In this document: in pieces, positions 22,733 through 30,915 of the stretch
How the letters are laid out: every line of letters begins with the position of its first letter
Position numbering within the stretch: the first letter of the stretch is position 1
Origin: Ardenticatenaceae bacterium
Lineage (GTDB): Bacteria > Chloroflexota > Anaerolineae > Promineifilales > Promineifilaceae
Length of the DNA stretch: 64,000 nucleotides
Assembly (NCBI GenBank): GCA_020634415.1
Contig: JACKBT010000011.1
Coordinates: forward strand, 1 to 64,000
Direction: 5' to 3'
Program-made: the position numbers and the translations under genes
Notes under the pieces: generated by a model
What the model was told of the DNA's origin: nothing
What the model saw: the letters and a program-made list of their open reading frames with translations, nothing else
Databases searched by the model: none

Positions 22733-24784
22733 ATGGCTATGAAACGCAATATCTACCTGGAAGATGTGCCTCTTGACGAAGCCTGGAGCAGCTTTACGGC
22801 CGTTCTCCAAGCCCATGCCCTCTTCCAACCCTTGCCTGCCGAAACCATACCCGTCACCGCCGCCTATGGCCGTGTCACCGCCGCACCCATTTGGGCCAAA
22901 CTCTCCTCCCCCCACTACCATGCCAGCGCCATGGACGGTTACGCTCTCCGCGCCCAAGACACCGCCACCGCCAGCGAAACCAATCCCGTCCAATTCATCC
23001 TCACCAGCGACGAAGAGCCGAAAGAGAACTGCCCCGCCCAGGCCGTCAACACCGGGCAAGCCCTGCCCCATTGGGCCAACTGCGTGGTGATGATTGAACA
23101 CACACAAAATGTAACTTCGAGCGACGGCCGTTCCGCCATCGAAATCCGCGCCTCCTTACCACCCTGGCATCACGTGCGCCCTATGGGTGAAGACATGGTA
23201 GCCACCGAACTGGTACTGCCCGCCAACCATCGCCTGCGCCCCGTAGATTTAGGCGCATTAGCTGGTTCAGGTCACGCCACCGTCAGCGTCTACCGCCAGC
23301 CCCGCGTCGCCATCATCCCCACCGGCTCCGAACTCATCTCCGCCGATTTAGCCACGACGGTTGCGCCACAGCCAGGGCAAATCATCGAATACAACAGCCT
23401 GGTTCTAGCCGCCTACATCGAGCAGTGGGGGGGCCTCGCCACGCGCTGGCCCATTGTGCCCGATGAGTTAGAAGCCATTGAAGCGGCCGTTCAACAAGCC
23501 GCCGCCAACCACGACCTCATCCTCGTCAACGCTGGCTCCTCCGCAGGCAGCAAAGATTACACCGCCCACGTCGTCCAATCCCTCGGCCAGCTCATCGTGC
23601 ATGGCGTCGCCGTGCGCCCAGGGCATCCTGTGATTTTAGGATTGATTGAAGAGAGGGGAGAGGAGAGAGGAGAGAGGAGAGGGAGGAGAGAGGAAGATCA
23701 CTCCCCACTCCCCACTCCCCACTCCCCACTCCCCATCATCGGCGTTCCCGGCTACCCCGTCAGTGCCGCCCTCACCGCCGAAATCTTCATTGAGCCGCTG
23801 CTGGCAAAATGGCAGGGCCAGCCTGCGTATGAGCCACCCACGCTTACCGCCACACTCACGCGCAAAGTGGCTTCCCACACCGGTGATGATGATTATGTGC
23901 GGGTGGCGGTGGGCAAAGTGGGCGACAACATTATGGCCACACCCGTCAGCCGCGGCGCGGGCGTCATTAGTTCGTTGGTGCGGGCGGATGGCATCGTGCG
24001 CATTCCCCGTTTTAGCGAAGGTGAGGATGCCGGAACGGCCGTTACCGTCCACCTCTACCGCACCCCGCGCCAAATCGAAAAAACCATCGTCGCCATCGGC
24101 AGCCACGACCTCTGCCTCGATCTATTGGCCCAATTCCTGGCCGAAGCGGGCAGCGGCCTGCGCCTGATGTCGGCCAACGTGGGCAGTTTAGGCGGATTGG
24201 TGGCACTGCGGCGCGGCGAAGCCCATCTGGCAGGCTCCCATCTGCTCGACCCCGACACCGGCATTTATAACGACAGCTACATCCGCCGCTACTTGCCCCA
24301 CCAGCCCATCGTGCTGGTTACACTTGTGGGGCGGGAGCAGGGCTGGATGGTGCCAGCGGGCAACCCCAAGGGGCTGCAAGGCTGGCAAGATGCAGCCCGT
24401 GAAGATGTGCAAATTGTCAATCGGCAGCGCGGCGCGGGCACGCGGGTGCTGCTGGATTATGAGTTGGGCCAACTAGGCATTACGCCGGAGCAGGTGCAGG
24501 GCTACACCCGTGAGGAGTATACCCATCTGGCCGTCGCCGCCGCTGTATCTTCGGGCACGGCCGATGCCGGTCTCGGCATTCGCGCCGCCGCCCGCGCCCT
24601 TAACCTCGATTTCGTGCCGCTCACCCATGAGCAATATGATTTAGTCATGCCTCAGGCGCATTACGAGAGTGACTTGTTACGGCCGTTACTCAATCTCCTG
24701 CATGGTGATGTGTTTAGAACGGCCGTTGCCGCCCTCCCTGGCTACGACATTCAGCCTATGGGACAAGTACGGACTGTGCAATGA
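22733..24784 (+). CDS. moeA: MoeA-type molybdopterin molybdotransferase fused to a periplasmic-binding-like domain
   Basis: MoeA inserts molybdate into adenylated molybdopterin. The N-terminal part shows the MoeA signatures ETIPVTAAYGRVTAA, SSPHYHASAMDGYALRA, PTGSELI, NAGSSAGSKDYTAHV and IIGVPGYPVSAALT. Residues about 440-683 form a PBP-like (LysR-substrate/TupA-type) domain: IVAIGSHDLCLDLLAQF, MSANVGSLGGLVALRRGEAH, AGTRVLLDYELGQLGI and AVSSGTADAGLGIRAAA. This fusion is known in molybdate/tungstate contexts and may sense the oxyanion or cofactor. In-frame repeats near residues 305-335 (EERGEERGERRGRREED, then HSPLPTPHSPLP) interrupt the MoeA part. ATG 22733 follows GGAAGGATAA. The last 104 bases are duplicated at 25573-25676. 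Confidence 0.88.
   Translation: MAMKRNIYLEDVPLDEAWSSFTAVLQAHALFQPLPAETIPVTAAYGRVTAAPIWAKLSSPHYHASAMDGYALRAQDTATASETNPVQFILTSDEEPKENCPAQAVNTGQALPHWANCVVMIEHTQNVTSSDGRSAIEIRASLPPWHHVRPMGEDMVATELVLPANHRLRPVDLGALAGSGHATVSVYRQPRVAIIPTGSELISADLATTVAPQPGQIIEYNSLVLAAYIEQWGGLATRWPIVPDELEAIEAAVQQAAANHDLILVNAGSSAGSKDYTAHVVQSLGQLIVHGVAVRPGHPVILGLIEERGEERGERRGRREEDHSPLPTPHSPLPIIGVPGYPVSAALTAEIFIEPLLAKWQGQPAYEPPTLTATLTRKVASHTGDDDYVRVAVGKVGDNIMATPVSRGAGVISSLVRADGIVRIPRFSEGEDAGTAVTVHLYRTPRQIEKTIVAIGSHDLCLDLLAQFLAEAGSGLRLMSANVGSLGGLVALRRGEAHLAGSHLLDPDTGIYNDSYIRRYLPHQPIVLVTLVGREQGWMVPAGNPKGLQGWQDAAREDVQIVNRQRGAGTRVLLDYELGQLGITPEQVQGYTREEYTHLAVAAAVSSGTADAGLGIRAAARALNLDFVPLTHEQYDLVMPQAHYESDLLRPLLNLLHGDVFRTAVAALPGYDIQPMGQVRTVQ
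23644..23735. repeat. (GAGAGGA)n and (CACTCCC)n tandem repeats inside moeA
   Basis: About seven GAGAGGA-type units (23644-23695) are followed by about five CACTCCC units (23699-23734), all in frame. The first block is purine-only on this strand and the second nearly pyrimidine-only, and the two can partly pair. Related blocks lie at 50348-50378 and 52331-52364. Confidence 0.8.
24679..24782 (+). repeat. 104-bp direct repeat, left copy (moeA 3' end)
   Basis: This stretch, the end of the moeA coding region up to its stop codon, is repeated at 25573-25676 with only two mismatches (G/A in CATGGTGATG and T/C in CCTCCCTGG). It contains two ACGGCCGTT sites. The two copies bracket the VapBC-like pair. 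Confidence 0.95.
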
Positions 24785-24833
24785 TTGTGGGCTGGAGAAT
24801 AATAAGAACGGCCGTTTCCCCACAAAACCCTGA

Positions 24834-24861
24834 TATAATGACGTTGATGTAGTGATAGGAG
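24834..24861 (+). promoter_or_regulatory. Minus-10 box and ribosome-binding site of the toxin-antitoxin pair
   Basis: TATAAT at 24834-24839 with no convincing -35 is followed by AGGAG at 24857-24861, seven bases ahead of the antitoxin ATG. The promoter lies inside the inserted segment, so the pair carries its own expression signal. Confidence 0.5.
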
Positions 24862-24867
24862 CAAGAT

Positions 24868-25116
24868 ATGACTTTACTAGAAGACATCACTCTACAGACA
24901 AAACGGTTGACGTATAGCGACCAACTCAAATTGATCGCCTATTTAGCTGAGCAGTTACAGTTGCAACAGCCAGCACTCTCTACCCGCCGTCGCTGGCAGG
25001 AAATTGCGGGGTCAGCTTCTTACCCACTTGCAGGAGAAGATGCTCAAAGCTGGGTGTCTCGGTCACGTCAGGAAAATGATAACGAACGAGAGAAACAATA
25101 TCGGAGCGGGGCATGA
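24868..25116 (+). CDS. VapB-like antitoxin
   Basis: This 82-residue protein has an N-terminal helical pattern MTLLEDITLQTKRLTYSDQL followed by KLIAYLAEQLQLQ, similar to small antitoxins of PIN toxins (the Leu-rich ...DQLKLIAYLAEQL... helix), and a polar C-terminal tail that would bind the toxin. There is no clear DNA-binding ribbon. It overlaps the PIN-domain gene by four bases, which strongly supports a toxin-antitoxin pair. The assignment is mostly by context. Confidence 0.72.
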   Translation: MTLLEDITLQTKRLTYSDQLKLIAYLAEQLQLQQPALSTRRRWQEIAGSASYPLAGEDAQSWVSRSRQENDNEREKQYRSGA

Positions 25117-25556
25117 AGTTGGATGACGCTCTCACGTCTGTCTCGACTTTATTTTTAGATACTGCACCCGTCATCTACTACGTGGAGCAGAATCCTGCCT
25201 ATTTTGGCATGATCTATGAGATTTTCGAGCGTGTAGATGAGGGCACGATAACGGCCGTTACCTCTCCCATCACCCTCTCTGAATGTCTCGTCTTCCCTTA
25301 TCGGCATGGCAATGTCCAGCTACAAGCCGATTTTGCGGATTTAATCATTCGCGGCAACCATACTCAATTTGTCGGGATTGATGAGTATATTGGAGAACAC
25401 GCCGCAGAATTACGTGCCCGATATAATTTGGCCTTGGCCGATGCCTTACAGTTTGCGGTCGCCCTGGCGGCGAATTGCCAGGCATTTCTAACCAATGACA
25501 AACGCCTCAAACGTGTTTCTGAATTAAGGGTTTTAGTTGTAGACGAGTTGGAATGA
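25113..25556 (+). CDS. PIN-domain toxin, VapC type
   Basis: VapC toxins are Mg-dependent ribonucleases. The 147-residue protein has the acidic PIN residues in order: Asp in LFLDTAPVIYY (residue about 16), Glu in ITLSECLVFP, Asp in YNLALADALQFAVAL and Asp in CQAFLTNDKRLK. All four are present, so it should be active. The ATG overlaps the antitoxin stop by four bases. The pair plus its promoter occupies almost exactly the segment between the two 104-bp direct repeats. Confidence 0.88.
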   Translation: MKLDDALTSVSTLFLDTAPVIYYVEQNPAYFGMIYEIFERVDEGTITAVTSPITLSECLVFPYRHGNVQLQADFADLIIRGNHTQFVGIDEYIGEHAAELRARYNLALADALQFAVALAANCQAFLTNDKRLKRVSELRVLVVDELE

Positions 25557-25572
25557 TAGGTTGATGTTGGAG

Positions 25573-25676
25573 ACGGCCGTTACTCAATCTCCTGCATGAT
25601 GATGTGTTTAGAACGGCCGTTGCCGCCCTCCCCGGCTACGACATTCAGCCTATGGGACAAGTACGGACTGTGCAAT
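25573..25676 (+). repeat. 104-bp direct repeat, right copy (displaced moeA 3' end)
   Basis: A near-exact copy of the moeA 3' end lies 17 bases after the PIN-toxin stop codon. In this copy the position of the moeA stop is TTA instead of TGA and there is no start codon, so it is a non-coding remnant. This is either the original end of moeA left behind by the insertion or a duplicated target. Confidence 0.9.
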
Positions 25677-25720
25677 TAAAGTTGTGATTGTGTGATTGAT
25701 GATGGAAGAAGATGCCCACC

Positions 25721-26188
25721 TTATATCTCTTCCAACTTACCAACTGGCGAACGATACCCTTTAGCAATCATTTGCCCCAAAATTTCATTAGCCTCAGCTA
25801 AAGTCAGGACATCTGTCTGAATTAAACGCAGCAAAATACCCAGCGTACCACTTACCGGAACTTTCAATTGAGCAGCTAATTTGCGAGCATCCCGATCATC
25901 GGTGAGGATACGGCCGTTTCGCTGCGAAGCCGCCGCCAAACAAGCCGCCTCACCAGAATTCACCCGTGCCGATAATCCCTGAAAAATCAACTCTTCTCTG
26001 GCTTCCAACTGAATAATAAGCAGCCAATCCATCTCTGTCTCTGGTAGGCGGCCTTTAACGACCCCATCATTAAATTCGCTCATTACTTGAGGTGTTGTTG
26101 CCGCTTGGGAGCCTAATGCTTTTGCTAACAGTTCAATGCTATCCACCAAGGCAAAGTTAGAAAGAACTGTGTTGTCCATCAGGATCAT
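25721..26188 (-). CDS. PIN-like nuclease domain protein (DUF3368 type)
   Basis: The 155-residue protein begins MILMDNTVLSNFALVDSIEL, with the first PIN Asp in MDNTVLSNF, later EFNDGVVKG, RVNSGEAACLAAASQRNG and ILTDDRDARKLAAQ, and a C-terminal VSGTLGILLRLIQTDVL. These are typical of DUF3368, a PIN-like family that is usually the toxin partner of UPF0175-type small proteins. Its start overlaps the gene upstream by four bases. It probably acts as an RNase toxin. Confidence 0.82.
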   Translation of the reverse strand: MILMDNTVLSNFALVDSIELLAKALGSQAATTPQVMSEFNDGVVKGRLPETEMDWLLIIQLEAREELIFQGLSARVNSGEAACLAAASQRNGRILTDDRDARKLAAQLKVPVSGTLGILLRLIQTDVLTLAEANEILGQMIAKGYRSPVGKLEEI

Positions 26189-26511
26189 GGATTTGCAGCG
26201 TTCTCTTCCTGAGAAAACCAGGAATTCAATGCCTGAACTTCTGCTCTAGCTTCAGCTTTATCTACAGAACCTAGCCGCAGGGGAATGCCCAAAGCCATAA
26301 AACGATCCCGCAGCTCCAATTCATGTATTTCCAGCATTTCAGCCGCTTTACCCAGGTTAATTTCCTCATCCAAATAAGCACTGACAACCAGCGACCAGGC
26401 TAACTCTGAATTATTTTCAAGCATCCTTTGTAAGGCATTATCAACCAGCTTTGGTTGTTGTTTATGCAATTTCGTTAAATGGACGAATGTCCAATCAGTT
26501 GACCAAATCAT
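26185..26511 (-). CDS. UPF0175-like antitoxin partner
   Basis: The 108-residue protein has a helix-turn-helix-like stretch INLGKAAEMLEIHELELRDR (about residues 49-70) preceded by AWSLVVSAYLDEE, as in UPF0175 proteins, which pair with DUF3368 PIN nucleases. The four-base overlap with the PIN gene supports a second toxin-antitoxin module, encoded on the strand opposite to the VapBC-like one. The N-terminus (MIWSTDWTFVHLTKLHKQQ) is less typical. Confidence 0.68.
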   Translation of the reverse strand: MIWSTDWTFVHLTKLHKQQPKLVDNALQRMLENNSELAWSLVVSAYLDEEINLGKAAEMLEIHELELRDRFMALGIPLRLGSVDKAEARAEVQALNSWFSQEENAANP

Positions 26512-26625
26512 TTATGACCTCTACAAGACATGAATTCCACAAGCGTAGTATACCATATTCACACTTGGGTGAGCTTTAGCAGAACGTGAACAGCAATTCA
26601 GCAATTGTGCTATCATACAGTCCCC

Positions 26626-29487
26626 ATGAGTAAACAACAGAACAGCGGCTACCGGCTGGAGTACATGGAGAAGTTTTATGAAAAACAGCCCCAGCCCGGT
26701 AAGAAAAAAGAACCCGAGAAACCGCCGCCAAAGCGGCACGGCTGTGTGCGCGTTTTTATCTGGATGGTGCAGTTGGGGCTGATTGGCTTACTCTTAGGCG
26801 TTGTGGCCTTCATTGCCGGTTACATCTATCTGAGCAACCAGCTTTCTGATGCCATTGCCCAAGTAGAAAACTTTCGCGGCACGGGTTTGGGTGGCACGCC
26901 GCGCTTCTACGACCGCAACGGCAATTTGCTCTTTGAACTGCACACCACCGAAAAGCGGCGTTGGCTGGCCTACTCCGAAATCCCCCCAAACGTCATTGAT
27001 GCCACCATTGCCGTTGAGGATGACACCTTTTGGACAAATCCCGGCTTTGATCCGGCGGCGATTGTGGCTGCTTTGGTCAATAACTATCGCAATCCAGACG
27101 GCCGTCCCGTGGGAGCCTCCACCATTACCCAACAACTCGTGCGCCACATCGCCTTCACCTACGAAGAGCGTGTGGGCACCAGCTACGAGCGTAAACTGCG
27201 CGAAATCTTCCTGGCCTTCATCATGACCCAGCGGCGCAGCAAAGAAGCCATCATCCAGATGTATCTCAACGAGATTTATTACGGCAATCTGGCCTATGGC
27301 ATTGAGGCGGCGGCGCAAACTTACTTTGGCAAATCGGCCGTTGATCTTTCCCTGGGTGAAGCCGCTTTCCTGGCTGGCCTGCCCCAATCGCCTGTAGATT
27401 GGGACCCTTACACCAACTACGTGGGAGCCAAAGAGCGGCAAGAGATGATCCTCGATCTCATGCTGGAAGACGGCAACATTGACTACATCACCGCCGAAGT
27501 GGCCAAAGGCGCACCCTTTAAACTGCACCCACTCATCACCGTTGTTGATCAGGTTGAGAACACAGTGCTGGAAGCCCCCCACTTTGTCCTGTATGCCCAA
27601 CAGGAATTGGAGCAGCGGTATGGCCCCGATGCGCTCACAAGGGGCGGCTGGCAAATCATCACCAGCCTCGATTTGAACATACACAGCATGGCCGAGCAGG
27701 TAGCGCGGGAGCAAGTCGCCGCCCGCGCCGCCATCAACGATGTCAGCAACGCCTCCGTCGTCATCCTCAAACCCTCCACTGGCGAGATATTGGCCATGGT
27801 GGGCAGCCTCGACTATTTTAATGAGGCCATTGATGGGCAAGTAAACGTCGCCCTCAGCCCGCGCCAGCCAGGCAGCAGCATTAAACCCATCACCTTTGCC
27901 TCGGCGATGGAGCGGGGCTGGACAACGGCCGATGTCCTGTGGGATGTGCCCATTGAACTGGAAATTGGGGACAACGAAAAGATGCACCCACGTAACTACG
28001 ATGGCTATTTCCACGGGCCGGTGCTTTTCCGTGATGCTTTAGCCAACAGCTACAACATCCCCCCCATCCAAATTTTGCGCGACATTGGCGTGCCCACGAT
28101 GATTGCGACGGCCCGCACAATGGGCATTGAGTCGCTGGATCAGGGCGCGAACTATTATGGTTTGGCCGTGACGCTGGGCGGTGGCGAGGTGAAGCTGTTG
28201 GAGATGGCGCAGGCTTACGCCACTTTTGCCAACTATGGCGAACGGCCGCGTCTCACCAGCATTTTGCGCATCACAGATAGTCGCGGCAATGTGGTTTACG
28301 ATGTGCAGCAAGAACGTCTGCCGCCGTTGAAGGCCATTGACCCGCGCATTGCCTTTGTAATTAGCGACATTTTGGATGATGATCAGGCGCGGATTCCGGC
28401 AATGGGGCGGGATAACTCGTTGGATTTGCCCTTCCCAGCGGCGGCGAAGACGGGGACGACGAATGATTTCCGCGACAATTGGACGATGGGTTACACGCCA
28501 GGGGTGGTCGTGGGTGTTTGGTTGGGTAATGCCGATGGACATCCGATGCGTGATTCGTCGGGGCTGCAAACGGCCGCTCCCGTATGGAACCGCATCATGA
28601 CCAACATCCACGCCAACCCGGAGATGATGCAGAGTTTGATGGTAGACGGCCGTTTACCCGCCACCGACTTCATTCCCCCACCAGGCATCGAAGCGCGGCT
28701 TGTCTGTTTGCCGCAAGGCACGGGTGGCAGCCAATGCACCGCCACCCGCCAGGATTGGTTCCTGGCTGGCTCGCCCACACATGGGATCGGCCGTATCGGC
28801 TACAACACCTATAACGACCGCAACCCCGGCGCATGGACCTTAAACACACTGCCCTTGCCCGCCGCCGAAGCCCAAAAAGTGACACGTCAGGAATTAGAAG
28901 ATGGCACAGTGCCGCCCCTGCCCACCCTGTGTGTCGTCAACAGTTCTCGCGCTTATGAGGGTGTTAGCACCCGCCTCTTTTTGCCCATCCCCCCCTATTA
29001 CCCCGATGAAGTGGAGGCCCGTCTCTGGGCACAGCGCAACGGCTATAACCACATGGCCCCGCCCTCAGTCTGCCCCATCAGCCTTACCAGTTCGTTGCAG
29101 GTTAGCGAATCTGGCAGCAGTGGCAGCGACCTGAGTGATAGTGCGGGCAGCGGCTCCGTGTTGCAGCAAAGCATCCCGCTGGAGTACAACATCACCGCGC
29201 CGACATCGGGCCAAAAATTGTCGGGTAATGTGCCTATTATCGGCACAGTCCTCTTTGATCCGGCTCAGGTGGCCTATTATCAGTTGGAAATTAGCAGTAA
29301 TTTGGCCCCAGAGACGTGGACACTGATTGGCACATCGCACACGGAGGCGGTGCGGGCTGGTTTGTTGGAGCAGTTGAATACAGAAGGGCTGCCCCCTGGT
29401 GATTATGTAGTGCGGCTGTTGTTGGTAGGGCCAGATGGGGGAACGGCCGTTACTCCCTACAGTGTCCCTGTCACCATTGGCCCGTAG
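26626..29487 (+). CDS. Class A penicillin-binding protein (transglycosylase/transpeptidase)
   Basis: The enzyme polymerises lipid II and cross-links peptidoglycan outside the membrane. The 953-residue protein has a cytoplasmic basic start, one membrane helix (about 44-70), a GT51 domain with VEDDTFWTNPGFDP, GASTITQQLVRH and KEAIIQMYLNEIYYGN, and a transpeptidase domain with the active-site SxxK in PGSSIKPITF, SYN and KTGTTNDFRDNW. After about residue 670 an extra extracellular region, including a Ser/Gly linker (SGSSGSDLSDSAGSG), ends in a beta domain. ATG 26626 is chosen over 26605 since the added residues look non-native. The stop codon lies in the inverted repeat at 29484. Confidence 0.93.
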   Translation: MSKQQNSGYRLEYMEKFYEKQPQPGKKKEPEKPPPKRHGCVRVFIWMVQLGLIGLLLGVVAFIAGYIYLSNQLSDAIAQVENFRGTGLGGTPRFYDRNGNLLFELHTTEKRRWLAYSEIPPNVIDATIAVEDDTFWTNPGFDPAAIVAALVNNYRNPDGRPVGASTITQQLVRHIAFTYEERVGTSYERKLREIFLAFIMTQRRSKEAIIQMYLNEIYYGNLAYGIEAAAQTYFGKSAVDLSLGEAAFLAGLPQSPVDWDPYTNYVGAKERQEMILDLMLEDGNIDYITAEVAKGAPFKLHPLITVVDQVENTVLEAPHFVLYAQQELEQRYGPDALTRGGWQIITSLDLNIHSMAEQVAREQVAARAAINDVSNASVVILKPSTGEILAMVGSLDYFNEAIDGQVNVALSPRQPGSSIKPITFASAMERGWTTADVLWDVPIELEIGDNEKMHPRNYDGYFHGPVLFRDALANSYNIPPIQILRDIGVPTMIATARTMGIESLDQGANYYGLAVTLGGGEVKLLEMAQAYATFANYGERPRLTSILRITDSRGNVVYDVQQERLPPLKAIDPRIAFVISDILDDDQARIPAMGRDNSLDLPFPAAAKTGTTNDFRDNWTMGYTPGVVVGVWLGNADGHPMRDSSGLQTAAPVWNRIMTNIHANPEMMQSLMVDGRLPATDFIPPPGIEARLVCLPQGTGGSQCTATRQDWFLAGSPTHGIGRIGYNTYNDRNPGAWTLNTLPLPAAEAQKVTRQELEDGTVPPLPTLCVVNSSRAYEGVSTRLFLPIPPYYPDEVEARLWAQRNGYNHMAPPSVCPISLTSSLQVSESGSSGSDLSDSAGSGSVLQQSIPLEYNITAPTSGQKLSGNVPIIGTVLFDPAQVAYYQLEISSNLAPETWTLIGTSHTEAVRAGLLEQLNTEGLPPGDYVVRLLLVGPDGGTAVTPYSVPVTIGP

Positions 29488-29540
29488 GCGCGGTATCCTT
29501 ACCGCGTTCCCCAAGAACGCGGTAAGGATACCGCGCCTAC
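29484..29540. terminator. 25-bp perfect inverted repeat carrying the stop codons of two convergent genes
   Basis: The arms 29484-29508 (GTAGGCGCGGTATCC...) and 29516-29540 are exact complements around the loop CCCCAAG. The TAG of the penicillin-binding protein gene (29485-29487) and the TAG of the homoserine dehydrogenase gene (29539-29537) lie in equivalent positions of the two arms, so the repeat supplies both stop codons. It should act as a two-way terminator; no T-tract is present. Confidence 0.8.
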
Positions 29541-30607
29541 ACAATTTCCCGCACCAGATCGATCATATCCCCTAAAACGCCTGCGGCCGTCATCTCTACC
29601 CCCGCCCCTTTCCCCCCAATCAGCAGGGGTTCATCATTGTAATATTCTGTCTTGAAGCTGACATATTTGAGATTTGCCAGGGGGCTGTTGGCGGGAATGG
29701 CCTTCAGCCCCACGCGCCCCCGCCCTGCTTCTACTTCGGCCACATAGCGCAGCACATTGCCCGCCTGCCGTGCCGCCTCTACACGGGTTTGCATAGCGGC
29801 ATCTAGCTGGGGTGCGGCGGCCATGAATTCAGCTACCGTGAGGCCAGCCATTGCAGCGGGATAAAGAGATTCGACTTCGATATCGGCCGTTTCCAACCCC
29901 CACCCCGCCATACGCCCCAAAATCATCACCTTACGCATCACATCCATACCACTCAAGTCTTCGCGGGGGTCAGGTTCGGTGTAACCTTTGGCTTTGGCTT
30001 CGGCAATGGCCTGGGAGAGCGTTGCGCCCTGGTCGAGACGGCCGTTAACAAAGCCCAACGTCCCACTCAATTGCCCCTCAATCCGCTCAATCGGGTCGTT
30101 CACATCCAGCAAATAACGCAGCGTGGCAATCACCGGCTGCCCCCCGCCCACCGTAGATTCGTGACGGATACGCGAATGATTGAAATATTTTTGGGAAGTG
30201 GCCAAAGGGCCAGCAAACAGTTTTTTATTGGCAAAGGCCAGGCTGTAGCCCAGTTCCAGGGCGCAGTCTACCACGGGTTCCATGCCACCAACGGCCGTTA
30301 CATCCACCACAATCACATCTTTTAATCCGGCCGTTGCCGCCCGGTCTAACACAGCCAGCGGTGACGGCTGTGATTCAGCCTGGGGCAACAGGGGTAAGCC
30401 TCGCTGCTTGTTAGCAACGGCCTGCATCAGATCCTCATCAGGCAAACCGGCCGTTTGCCACAGCCAATTTTGGCTATCAACCAGAGCCACCACATTAAAA
30501 CGGCACTGATTACGCGAGGCGGCAGGGGAACGGCCGTCCACAATCTGCCGCACCAACGCCTGCCCCACACCACCCATGCCAAAAACTACAACAGCTACAT
30601 CCTTCAT
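29537..30607 (-). CDS. hom: Homoserine dehydrogenase
   Basis: This enzyme reduces aspartate semialdehyde to homoserine for threonine and methionine synthesis. The 356-residue protein has an N-terminal Rossmann motif VVVFGMGGVGQALV, then VIVVDVTAVGGMEPVVDCAL, ANKKLFAG, HESTVGGGQPVIATL, LSGTLGFVNGRL, GYTEPDPREDLSGMDVMRKV and GKGAGVEMTAAGVLGDMIDL. The Lys of ANKK and the DPREDLSGMD box are the family's substrate-binding and catalytic sites. No C-terminal ACT domain is present, so it may not be feedback-inhibited by threonine. GAGG precedes ATG 30607. Confidence 0.93.
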   Translation of the reverse strand: MKDVAVVVFGMGGVGQALVRQIVDGRSPAASRNQCRFNVVALVDSQNWLWQTAGLPDEDLMQAVANKQRGLPLLPQAESQPSPLAVLDRAATAGLKDVIVVDVTAVGGMEPVVDCALELGYSLAFANKKLFAGPLATSQKYFNHSRIRHESTVGGGQPVIATLRYLLDVNDPIERIEGQLSGTLGFVNGRLDQGATLSQAIAEAKAKGYTEPDPREDLSGMDVMRKVMILGRMAGWGLETADIEVESLYPAAMAGLTVAEFMAAAPQLDAAMQTRVEAARQAGNVLRYVAEVEAGRGRVGLKAIPANSPLANLKYVSFKTEYYNDEPLLIGGKGAGVEMTAAGVLGDMIDLVREIV

Positions 30608-30663
30608 AAACCTCTGCCTCAACATGTTGATGAATACATTTCATATTTTATCCCATCAAAGCA

Positions 30664-30742
30664 AAAGGCTCTACCCGAAGATAGAGCCTTTGCTTTGCAC
30701 CGTAGCGCTACTTACTCTGAAGAGGAGGTAGCGCTACGGTGC
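30664..30742. repeat. Two adjacent hairpins between divergent genes
   Basis: The first hairpin pairs AAAGGCTCTA (30664-30673) with TAGAGCCTTT (30682-30691); the second pairs GCACCGTAGCGCTAC (30697-30711) with its exact complement (30728-30742). The 308-base gap between hom and the receiver gene otherwise holds no recognised signal. They look like a REP/BIME-type element. Confidence 0.65.
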
Positions 30743-30915
30743 GTTTAGATAAATAACTATCCATATAGCACCACCTCCTTTTCATAAAGATAGCAGTGTG
30801 GCTGTTGCAGCCAATAAATTGGAAATGATTGGCGCATTATGTCATAGATACAGGGGGTTGTCAACCGCAGCCTGCCATTGTCATCCAAAGCTCATTCTGA
30901 TAAACTCGCCCACAA

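Noticed and set aside
25573..25676. Second moeA fragment as a pseudogene
   Set aside because: It lacks a start and is better explained as one half of a direct repeat flanking the toxin-antitoxin pair.
26794..28014. Long open frame (about 400 codons) on the minus strand inside the penicillin-binding protein gene
   Set aside because: It lies wholly within a gene with all catalytic motifs intact; its translation shows no domain and is an effect of GC-biased codon use.
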